This document shows positions 23,763 to 33,834 of a DNA stretch of 64,000 bases, in pieces. Source of the DNA: Drosophila persimilis (taxonomy: Eukaryota > Arthropoda > Insecta > Diptera > Drosophilidae); NCBI RefSeq assembly GCF_003286085.1, contig NW_020825298.1:11780001-11844000 (forward strand), written 5' to 3'. Made by a program: the position numbers and the translations under genes. The notes under the pieces were generated by a model, which worked only from the letters and a program-made list of their open reading frames with translations, was not told the origin of the DNA and did not search any database. Position 1 is the first letter of the stretch. The number at the start of each line of letters is the position of its first letter.

Positions 23763-25146
23763 GTTGAGCGATGAGATGCCAAAGATTCACGGAAGGAAAA
23801 GGTACAAGTACGTTGCCTACGCGCTGCTGTGTTGCATCTGGAAAGTGAGTGGATTTCGTTAAGCTATTTTTGCTTGCATAATCTGTGCCAATAAACCGTA
23901 TCGGAGGTTATCAGGAGAATTTTTATTCGCTTATTCGCTTATTGACTTTCAGCTCAGCCCTATCCTGGCTATCCCCAGCAGAGCTAATAATAATAGCTAG
24001 CCGGTGGCTTATCGCTCTGTTTTTTGCCCATACTTAAGTATTCGATAAGCATCTACGATTAGGCTCGATCCCATTTGAATACGTTGCACCTACTATGACA
24101 GCCCCAACAGATTACGGGCTACCAGTCCATGTCAACTCGGATTGGAGTGTGTGTCAAGTGCAGACTTCCGCAAATGTCTTGGCCACAATCGAGGGTGTTT
24201 AGTACCGTGTTAGGGTGCGTTCTATCAGATATAAACTTACGAAATGTCCAACTGAAGAGAGGGATATCACAATTTTTAGGCAACGGGGAGAGGACCGTAC
24301 CACACGCTTCCGCAGACAAAGCGAAACTGTTTGCCAGCGGCTACTGATTGTGTCTTTAAATGGTTCCACTTGTAGTTTACTACTCGAAATCTTTGGATTT
24401 GGCTAATCTGTGTTGTGTGCGGTGTCATGGCAGTCAAGGATTGACAATCCTTAATAGGACAATTCCAACAAATTAGCTACATGGATAATCGTATGAGATT
24501 ACTTGCATTAGTTCTCATATGACAATTACATGTGTAGTGTTTGAAGGTAGTTTGTGGGAAATTGCGTAGATTTCTTATGATCAGATCTCTGGTATGCGCA
24601 CAAGGGGTTCCTATTTATGGCCTCGATAAGATAAGCTACTGGAGATACTACTGGCACTTAGCCATTGACGAAACAAACATATGTTTATACATATGTACTG
24701 CAAATTTTATGTAGATTACTTCGAGCAACATATAATATCCAGCTGTGAGAAATCAGAAGTGGTCTGTAGGTCTGTTTTTATCAAAAGTCCGAGTGCATAT
24801 CGCATTTTTAGCTGCCTTACTGCCTTTGTTTGTGCACGGACGGACTGACTCAGACGGGTTATTGGGGCTACGCATTTAAACTCCTCTTTGTTCTTGGCTG
24901 ATAACGACCCGCAGACACAGGAAAAACTAGAATGGGGGCGCGGGTACCGATAACCGGACGCTTGAGAAGTGAACTGGATTCTGGTGCAGTACCAGACTCT
25001 ATTCTGATCAATGACCGGCTCAGCAGCTTAATTGTCGTTCAGGGCCCCGCTGCTGAATCAGGTTGAGATCATGCCAAAGGGGTAATCTCTACACCTAATT
25101 AACATGTGTATTATTACTTGCTACAGTATTGCATTGCATTACTCAC

Positions 25147-25300
25147 CTTTTTTCGCGCACACAATTAAGACGAGGGTCGTGCCTTCTGCTAGATCTTGTT
25201 GTTGTTGCTACTTGACCTTGACTATAATTATGCAAGTTAGTTGGCAATAAATGTGGGTTAATGGATAGCCAAAACGCTGCAAAAAATTCCGTTAAATATG
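25147..25300 (-). other. crq: Candidate 5' non-coding exon of crq
   Basis: On the minus strand the sequence reads into an AAAAAAG|GTGAGT donor at 25147/25146, and a matching acceptor occurs just upstream of the crq start exon. The upper boundary is not defined by any clear promoter element, so the end given is approximate. Confidence 0.3.
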
Positions 25301-25950
25301 CAAATACTCAAGGAAAAGCCACAGAAACACAAAAATGTTTACCTATATGGAAAAGGAAGGCGCAGTAACTGTAAACAAATGGCAATCACTGGCCCCAATG
25401 CACTTGGGTAATGGCACAAATAGGCAAATCGTAATACAATTAATGGCAAGAGCTGCAGCTACTGTCGCTGTTTATTTGCAAAAGTTTAATTGGATTACTT
25501 TGTTTTGGCTATTCAACCGCGGATTTATCGTATACCGATGAAAAAACGAACTTAACCCACTTAATCCCCATATATTTAAACAGGTGAACAGCTTTAGTTA
25601 ATCCACGAAAAATCTTATTAATAATAATAATAATAGGTCCATCCATACCATCCTTCATCTTTACTTACAATAATACCACGATATATAACCTAAACGTATC
25701 AATGTATTCGGTGCATAATATTCGGTTAACTATTCGAATACCCCTTGGTCGACAATGGGTTAATCGTTCGCGTTTTATTACATGGTAACTACACGGTGTC
25801 TACATATTTAGTACGTATGAACTACATATTTATGATATTTATGGAGTATGACATAATTTAAAAAATAACTAACTATATATTTAGTTAATGTATTTTTTCC
25901 ATTAGGCTTTGAAGCATAATTAATGAATAACTTAAATTAAATAAACATAC

Positions 25951-25989
25951 GTTAACTATCTAGGAGTTAACATAATGTTAACTATCTAG
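25951..25989 (+). repeat. Short direct repeat upstream of shv
   Basis: GTTAACTATCTAG occurs at 25951-25963 and 25977-25989, about 200 bp upstream of the shv ATG. Confidence 0.8.
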
Positions 25990-26028
25990 CAGAGAAAAGA
26001 GAGCTGTTGGGCGCACATGTCAAAGAAT

Positions 26029-26036
26029 CAGCTGTT
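26029..26036 (+). promoter_or_regulatory. CAGCTGTT core-promoter motif of shv
   Basis: An AATCAGCTGTTAA string lies about 150 bp before the shv start codon. It matches the AWCAGCTGWT element found in broadly expressed, TATA-less Drosophila promoters. Spacing is compatible with a short 5' UTR. Confidence 0.4.
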
Positions 26037-26185
26037 AAGTGCCACAGCCAATCAACGCCGACCACGACGCACACACACAAACGTAGCTAGCGTCGACGAC
26101 AAATTTTGCCAGCAATATTCTTAAAAGTATGAGTTACAATTATTGAATTGAACGAAATAGAATCGACATAAACAAAATTCACAGA

Positions 26186-27316
26186 ATGCAGCTAATCAAA
26201 AGCTTACTGCTGGTGCAGCTGGCGGTGCTCCTGGTGGACGTGGCCCTCGCCGGCCGGGACTTTTACAAAATTCTCAATGTGCAGCGCAATGCCAACACAA
26301 ATGAAATTAAGAAGGCGTACCGCAGGCTGGCTAAGGAGCTGCATCCGGATAAGAACAAGGACGATCCGAGTGCGTCGACCAAGTTCCAGGACCTGGGCGC
26401 CGCCTACGAGGTGCTATCGAATGCCGACAAGCGGAAGACCTACGACCGGTGTGGCGAGGACTGCCTGAAGAAGGAGGGCATGATGGACCATGGCGGCGAT
26501 CCGTTCGCTAGCTTCTTCGGCGACTTTGGCTTTCCCTTTGGCAATGGGGATCAGCACCAGCAGGACACGCTACGGGGGGCGGACATCGTCATGAGCATGT
26601 ACGTGTCGCTGGAGGAGCTCTACTCGGGCAACTTTGTGGAGATCGTGCGGAACAAGCCGGTAATGAAGCCCGCCTCGGGCACACGCAAGTGCAATTGCCG
26701 CCAGGAGATGGTCACCAGGAATCTGGGCCCTGGCCGCTTCCAGATGATCCAGCAGACGGTCTGCGACGAGTGCCCGAACGTGAAGCTAGTCAACGAGGAG
26801 CGCACGCTCGAGATCGAGGTAGAGCAGGGCATGGTCGATGGACAGGAGACGCGCTTCGTGGCCGAGGGAGAGCCTCACATTGACGGCGAGCCCGGAGACC
26901 TGCTGGTGCGTGTCCAGCAGATGCCCCATCCGCGATTCCAACGCAAGGGCGACGATCTGTACACGAATGTGACCATCAGTCTGCAGGATGCTCTGATTGG
27001 CTTTAGCATGGACATCAAGCACTTGGACGGTCATCTGGTGCCGGTGATGCGCGAGAAAATCACGTGGCCCGGAGCACGCATTCGTAAGAAGGGCGAGGGC
27101 ATGCCCAACTTTGAGAACAACAACTTGTTTGGTTTTCTGTACATCACCTTCGATGTGGATTTCCCCAAGAAGGATTTGACGGAAGAGGACAAGGAAGGTA
27201 CGTAGTCGGAAAGGCCCTTATTCTATGCCTGTATTAATCCCCATTCGTATTATATTGCAGCGCTCAAGAAAATACTCGACCAATCGTCCATCAATCGCGT
27301 CTACAATGGACTGTGA
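26186..27316 (+). CDS. shv: Shriveled, ERdj3/DNAJB11-type Hsp40
   Basis: Two coding exons, 26186-27197 and 27261-27316, give 355 residues. Seen: a cleavable signal peptide (1-22), a J domain (about 25-90) with HPD at 53-55, a short Gly/Phe-rich linker, then a C-terminal substrate-binding region with the CxC...CxxC pair (CNC and CDEC) that marks ERdj3 rather than the type I zinc fingers, and a VYNGL end shared with DNAJB11. Known: ERdj3 is a co-chaperone of BiP in the ER lumen; Drosophila Shriveled is also released and modulates integrin signalling at synapses. There is no KDEL-like tail, in keeping with secretion. The ATG at 26186 is the first one able to give a signal peptide. Confidence 0.93.
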
Positions 27317-28307
27317 ATCCCGCCCCGATTGGCAGGGATGATCGCTCTCCGGCTGTACCCTAGTATTTAAATGTCTACATAACTATGCGATTTCGGTTCG
27401 GAAAACGCCCACTTTAAGATGACTTTGTTCCAGAAAGTTGTGCGATAAAAAAATGTAATTTTAGTTTAGAAATTTGTAAAATAGCAGATGGAAAACTATT
27501 TGCAGTTCCTGCCCCTACAACAACAAAAACGGAATTGCAGGACAACCACCCCACAAGAAATAAAAAAAACATTCAAATTATATTTAGTATTTGTATACCA
27601 GGTACTGAAAGAGTATGTGGTAGGAGTTCATTACGTAACAGACGGACATCGTCTTTCCCTCTTGTTTTACGTCTAATTTTATAACAATAATTAGAAAACT
27701 ATTTATTGTGCGAAAAATAACGGCGGGATGCTACTTCGTTGGTGAGAACGTCCAATACCAACCAATGGATAATTGTGTATAAAATATATAGTTCATCATA
27801 AGATTGCATATTTATATACTGACTGAGTACCGTGTATTAGTTGTGTCGCCGGACGTGTGCCGCTACTCACAACGTGTCGACAGGTTTTTAGTATTAAATC
27901 GGATTCAACTCTGCCAACAGCTGGCGATAGGCGGCGCAGGACAACGGTAAACGGGAGAGAGAGCGGCTACAGGAAGTAATAATTCAGTTTTCAGAGAGCA
28001 GAGAAATTTTCACCAGTGCGGACAGTAGAACAGGCTCGAATCAGGCGTTTTTTTTTATTTATAGGAAAACCGAAATTTTAAAAAACCAATCGTCTGTTGG
28101 AATCTTCGCAAAGTATACTATATTTTGAGTTGCCTTAAAGCTTGGCCAGAAAAATAATCCTTCTTCGGAATACGTTTCGGTGTCCTGCATACATAACCTG
28201 AAAAGAAACAACGCCTGAACCTGAAACGATTTATTGCAACTGAATTCGTAAATCCTGCGCCTACAACAACCCACAGCACAGCCAGCGACCACAAATACAT
28301 AGTATGA
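27317..28307 (+). other. shv 3' UTR and 5' leader of next gene
   Basis: The shv 3' UTR is followed by intergenic DNA and then a + strand leader. An initiator-like AATTCAGTTTTC with TCAGTT at 27984-27989 is a plausible start of transcription for the membrane-protein gene; its 5' UTR would run to the ATG at 28308. No other gene is seen. Confidence 0.4.
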
Positions 28308-28318
28308 ATGTCGCCTAA
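28304..28318 (+). other. Minimal uORF overlapping the start of the C2H2 membrane protein
   Basis: ATG at 28304 opens a four-codon frame ending in TAA at 28316-28318. The proposed start ATG at 28308 lies inside it in another frame, so ribosomes using the first AUG would end ten bases past the real start. Confidence 0.4.
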
Positions 28319-31000
28319 ATATCATCATTTCGAGGTGAGTCTGTCCATGGTCCCATTTCAGAGGGGTATACGTATTCCGTGAAGACGCAACCAAAGCCCG
28401 CCGCCCGCCTGCCTATGCCCCATGCCACACACTCTTTTATCGATTTTCTGCGGCCTGGGGGGTTGAGTCCCTGTTACTTTAAGTGACCCAAAAAACAGGG
28501 TAAGTGGCTCTAAGGGAGGGTTGTGGCTGTTGGTTGAGCTGCTGCTCTGAGGACGGGGTCACAGTTCGGTCAGCCGGCCCGGCAAGTTGCGTGTCCGTAT
28601 CCCGAGTTCATCGTCCACTTTCACATCCAATTTGAAAATTCCGATACCCCAGATTGCACTGGTCTACTTTCTGCTGCTGATACCATGGCCGCCCACGAAT
28701 GTCATCAAGATTCTCTGCTCGCGTGATAACAGCCGGCTGGTGCGCAAGATAGTGCGCTCCAAATGGACGCCTATATTGGATAAGCATCAGGTGAGCATCC
28801 CCATCTCTTCTCTGGAGAAGCAGCTGTTGCATCGTCCACTCTTTTCGATAAGGTGAAGCTGCCTCTGGAGTGCCCGCTGCATCCGTTCCGGGATGTCTTT
28901 GCCCCGCGCCAAGATGCCAAGCAACGGGATCGTCCCACCCAGTGGACGTGTCGTCGCTGTGGAAAGAGTTTCTACCAGGAGCGGCATCTGGATCTGCACT
29001 TTGACACACGCCACAAGACGATCATCAATGAGGCAATGGACTCCATTTGTCTGGCCGACTTCTGTGACATCATGCGCTGCGAGGTGTTCGAGACGGAGGA
29101 TGCCACGAGCCTTAAGTTCGGGGATCACATTGTCACGGACATTGAAGTCTGGGGCGATTCCCTGGGCCAAAATTCCGCGCTGGCCAAAGCGAATGCCGCA
29201 TACTTGAGCTTAATACCAAGGTGGGTTTTCCCTCTTACCTTTTGCACAATTATTTCACATCAAATCCCCGACACAGAACTTCCACATTGGGTGCCTCGCG
29301 TGCCGCCAAAGTACAAAACCGTCAATTACTCCAAGAGAAGCCAATCCAGTCGTCGAGCAGCAGCAGCAGCAGCAAGGAGCAGCAGTCGCCGGCAGGTGAG
29401 CACTCGACCCCATCCTATCCACACCCCCGTACCCATACCCATACCCGTCGCCACTCCTCAGTCAACCCTCTTCGCTTAGATCCAGCAGGAGAGGATGGCT
29501 CGGCGGCCAGGCCAAAGTCCGCTGGGGAGAAGCTGCTGAAGAAGCTCAAGGAGCTGGGATTGAAGCGCGGCGGCGACTCCGCGGAGGGTGACTCCGAGAC
29601 GAAGCTGAACGAAACGGAGGAGGAGGAGGAGCAGAGCGGGGACGATGCGGAGGCGAGTGGCCAGCAGGATCCGGCCAAAATGGAGGAGGGATCGGGCAAT
29701 GGGAATGGTGTAAAGGCCAGGGCCAACTGCAAGCCCGAGGAGCTGAGCAAACTGAAGACTCGGTGCGAACTCCTGCTGAGGAGCTGCATAGGAGGACTCC
29801 TGCTGTCGATGTCCGATCAGGCCTTCAAGGAGATGGAAGGTGGGTGTTGCTGATCTATAAATGAGAACCAATTAATCGATATCCATCCGCAGAGGAGATG
29901 AACAAGGCCGTTTGCTGGTACCTCACCTGCGATCGCTATTGGGAGGATGGTCCCTTGGAGCCGCGCGCCTTCCCCTGGGGCCTCATTGTCATCCTCATCT
30001 TCGTGCTTTCGACGGGAATCTGCTTCTGCTACTACATCATCTGGATACTCTTCGAGTAAGTCTCCCCTTCGGGCCTCGGCCCCGAGGCTTTGCCATCTCT
30101 CCCATTGAGATTGATCGAACCCAAGTCATTTGTTTCAGCTCCGAAGAGACGACAATCAATACCAATCACTACGTGCCGGGAGGGGTCGGCGGTCACAGCA
30201 GCAGCAGCATCTACATGCCCGGTGCCCACCATCACTACCATGTCGACTATGCGACGCGACACGACCTCGACCTGGACGGCGGCGGGATACCTGGTCTGAG
30301 TGCGGACCAGCAGCTGGAGCTGGAGATGGAGCATCAGCGCGAACAGCAGCAACAGCAACAGCAGTACTACTACCAGCAGCAGCAGCAACAGCAGGCGGCA
30401 GCCGCTCGAGATTTGTACCCCGAACCAGTGCAATATCATCGGCACAGTCCGCGTCACTACATCGCCGATCAGCGTCAAGCGGTGGGGGGTCAGGGTCCGG
30501 GTCCGGGTCAGGGCACACCCACAGCCGGGGGCGTACGCCAAGTGGCGGTGTCGTCCTCCTCCAACGCCAATACGCCACTGCACCATCATCCGCACCAGCA
30601 TCAGCAGCATCAGCAGCATCCGCAGCATCAGCAACATCCGCAGCATCAACAGCATCCGCATCTGCAGCATCGCCACTCGACGAGCCTGGGCTACCCACAG
30701 GACATTTTAGACCGACGCGACTATACAAGTAGCTCTGGCCGATCCATAGCCACCAGCGTGGTGAGCAGTGCATCCGCCTCTGGAATCGGAGGCGAGGGTC
30801 AGCAGCGCCACTACAATACGCATCCCCGACCCCTGGAGACGCGACACCGGCATGTGGGCTCCTCGCAGCAATCGCTGCGCGCCTCCTCCTCCAACCAAGA
30901 GATTGTGCAGAATGAGGCGGGAATGGGCCAGAACGAGCACTACATCTATGTCACGTATCCGCCGGATCTGAAGAAGCGCTACTTCGACAACTACGAGTAG
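28308..31000 (+). CDS. Single-pass membrane protein with one C2H2 finger
   Basis: My model has coding exons 28308-28334, 28653-28790, 28853-29220, 29277-29395, 29480-29839, 29893-30055 and 30139-31000. All are GT/AG with matching phases and give 678 residues. Seen: a hydrophobic N-terminus (about 10-23) like a signal peptide; one C2H2 finger (C88, C91, H104, H109); a Ser- and acid-rich stretch; a Cys-bearing segment; a membrane segment (about 366-391, from WGLIVILIF); and a long tail with poly-Gln and His-rich HQ/HP repeats. The first exon is short and inferred: its ATG gives nine codons that join in phase to the hydrophobic exon. By position it may be the orthologue of D. melanogaster CG4133, but I am not certain. 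The topology would place the finger outside the cytoplasm. Function unknown. Confidence 0.75.
29396..29479 (+). other. 84-nt intron that is open in frame (exitron-like)
   Basis: The donor CAG|GTGAGC and acceptor TTCGCTTAG enclose 84 nt, a multiple of three with no in-frame stop. Spliced and retained forms both keep the reading frame; retention would add 28 residues rich in His, Thr, Pro and Arg. Confidence 0.5.
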
Positions 31001-33834
31001 GGAACTCCACTCGGAAGAGCGGGCACAGAGGGGATCAGCGAGAGAGCGAGGATTCATGCTGATATTACTATGGAGACTGCAGTGGAGCCTTCAGCAGAGA
31101 GACAGAGAGACCAAAGAGCCCTCGAAGGAGAGCACAAAACGAAACGAAACGAAACGAAACCAAAGTTAGAGTTCAAGCGATGGAACGATCCTTGACTCGA
31201 GCCTACCCCCAGAGTTGGTTTTTTACTTTTAGCCTGCAAATTCTAGATTTGTGAACTGTGCTGTTCTTTTTTAATTCTACAAAATAAATTGCAATATTTC
31301 TGTACAATAGAACTCGATCCGAGTCGGACATTTAATCTCTTGGGATGCCGTGTATCGTAGATTACAGATTCTAGAGGAAAGTTCAAAAGAAGCGAATCGA
31401 TTCGTTTTATCAGTGGATTTGCAATACAATTTATTTTCCTTTTCTATTATCGTTTAAAGTTTGAAAATTTCAGTAGAGATAACTGATATGTAGACTGCAG
31501 GAAAGATATACTGGAGAATGTTCATAATCCTTTCATATAGAATGAGATTCAAACAGATATAATTATCACTTAATACAGTGTATCTACTCAATAAATTCCT
31601 GCATGTATGCGTCATGCGGCAGCGCCCCACGGTTGGCCCTGTGTGGACTTCTGTTTGGGCTCCGCGCTTTGTGCCACTTCCTAATAGACTCATTCCTTAA
31701 GAGTAGAGCAAAGATCCCAAGATCAAATCATTAAACATTTCCTTTATCTTAGGATTTCGTATTTTTTATTTGCACATCCCTTAGACCTTAGAGAAACCCA
31801 TACCCCAAGAAAGACAAATCACGCACTCCATTAACATTTACATAAAACATTTATTTCTCTTTTTAGGATTTTTCGTATATCATTTATCGTATTTCCTTTT
31901 GTTTTTGTTTTTGCTCAAAGACACTCACATTTATAAAGTCACAAATCTTAAGGCTAAAGTAAATCGCCAAACCTTTCAGATAGACAGATATACTATATAT
32001 CCAGAGTTATAGCAAGTGTAAGGGACTGTGTTTGTGTGTGTGTGTGAAGTGTGGCAAAGGGTGGACATCTAGATCGATTATGTACAATTTTATTCCATAA
32101 TAAATAGCATTATTATTAATATAACATTTAGTGGGCTAGCATTTGCAATTTGCATTTGATTTTGCTTTGTTTTGTACTAAAATTAAGCGTAGGTATTATT
32201 TAAAACGAATAAAATACATTTCGAAATATGTATATGTATTTTATGTATATTAAAAGTTTCTAGATTGCACTTAAGATGAGGCTAGATATAAGATTTATTT
32301 ATTTATTAGTGTATTTTGTATAAGTGGTGTATAGTTTTGGTCCTTTGGAATGTGTTACAAGAGAGAGATAAAGACATCTAGGTGGATTACTTTTCAATAG
32401 ATAAATAGATAGATGGAAAGTGGTGGAGATCCTAAGCCTAACGCCAGCAGCATTCTTTGTTTTTCAGAACCGAAGGGGGCTGCCGCATGACGCGATACAC
32501 GTATATCCCAACTGGTCGCGTACATGCAGGAAATAATGACCGAGGAAAATTATAACTTAACTAAACTAAAAGAGTCAAGAACCCATATAAAAAAGACTCA
32601 AGCAGATATCACTAAAAAGACTGTAGGCTTTCATGCCTTCCCGCGTGCTATACGTGCCATGCAGCAGCTCCTCTCGGTCGATTTGTCTGTCTACCTTTGA
32701 TACGCGTGCAACAATGCCCTTGAGGAGGGCTTTCTGCATCCGCATCTTATGTAAACAACCATTCCGAATGCGATTGTTCCGCCAGATTCGTTGCAGTTCA
32801 AGATGCTTCTGGTTTGGGGACTTATGCACATGCAACTCCACATCTGGAACTGCTGGCTAATAAAAATGTGTGTGTGTGTGTGTGTAAAAGTGTTTTAGGT
32901 GTAGGCTTAACGATCCTCGCAGAAATTCCTCTAGGAACCCGACAAACAATTGCTCTAAAACAAAACAAGTCTTTAAGGCTAGGATCTAACAGTTCAAAAC
33001 GATTACCAACAGATTTATGGTTTCCATTTACTATATTTTTGGTCTAGGCTGCATATATATTTGGTGGCTAACAGAATAACAAACCGAAACAGAACTCAGT
33101 GGGGGGTATTCGTGGGGCGAGGTTCGGGTTCGGGTTCTGTTTGGCAAAACACGCAAGTTGAGCCATTTATGGTCATGATAGGTACGGTACGGGTATAGCC
33201 CTCAATCTGGGGCCAATCTGGGGCCTGGTCTGACCTTTAGTCAGAAAGCGTTTTAAAATTGCTCTACACTCAGGGCCTCAGTGAGCGACTAAAATGCTGA
33301 TACATTATCCGATAGCATACATCAGATACACGTACATATATGTATCTCTTGTTAATTGCACGCGAACCCAGAACCGAACCCCCGTCGAATACTCTCGTTC
33401 TAAGCCCGACGATTAACTTTGCTTACTCATCCTAAAAAACACATCGAGATTCGAATTCGCGCACTTCAGATACAATATTAAAAGTTTGCACTTGAAACAC
33501 GACATTGTTTCCATGTAAAATATTGCACAGATATCCAAAAAATATATATATCTATATGTATCTATATCCCTATATCGTTATGTGTGTAAATAAGTAGCGT
33601 ATTAATATTTTATACAATTGTTCACCTATTATCAAATCCAAAAATAAAACCAAGTCTTGAGATTCTAGAAATGTATACCTATAGATACATACGTATCTTT
33701 TACTATGTGTGTGTGTCTATGTGTATTTGTGGATCGAAATTGGTATCCATTTAGGCACGCCTGATGGTTCCGTCACGCCCCAATGGCTCCAGGGCTAAAC
33801 GATCAGTGATCTCTGATCTGTTGTGATCCTCTCT
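31001..33834. other. Convergent 3' UTR region
   Basis: The + strand 3' UTR of the membrane-protein gene probably ends near AATAAA at about 31280. The rest faces the 3' end of the minus-strand gene at 33835-38685; minus-strand AATAAA signals at 31850-31855 and elsewhere would give it a UTR of up to about 2 kb. The sequence is AT-rich with a GT microsatellite near 32866-32885 and no supported coding region. Confidence 0.45.

Larger units (their letters stand above)
23763..26185. other. crq 5' region and crq-shv intergenic
   Basis: The sequence just upstream of the crq ATG contains a minus-strand acceptor (CTTTCCAG, before ATGCAACACAGC), and a minus-strand donor (AAAAAAG|GTGAGT, exon edge at 25147) lies further up. 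A non-coding first exon of crq near 25147-25300 is therefore likely. The intron holds GATA-type sites, including a tandem GATAAGATAAG at 24625-24635. The rest is AT-rich, with no coding sequence seen. Confidence 0.45.
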
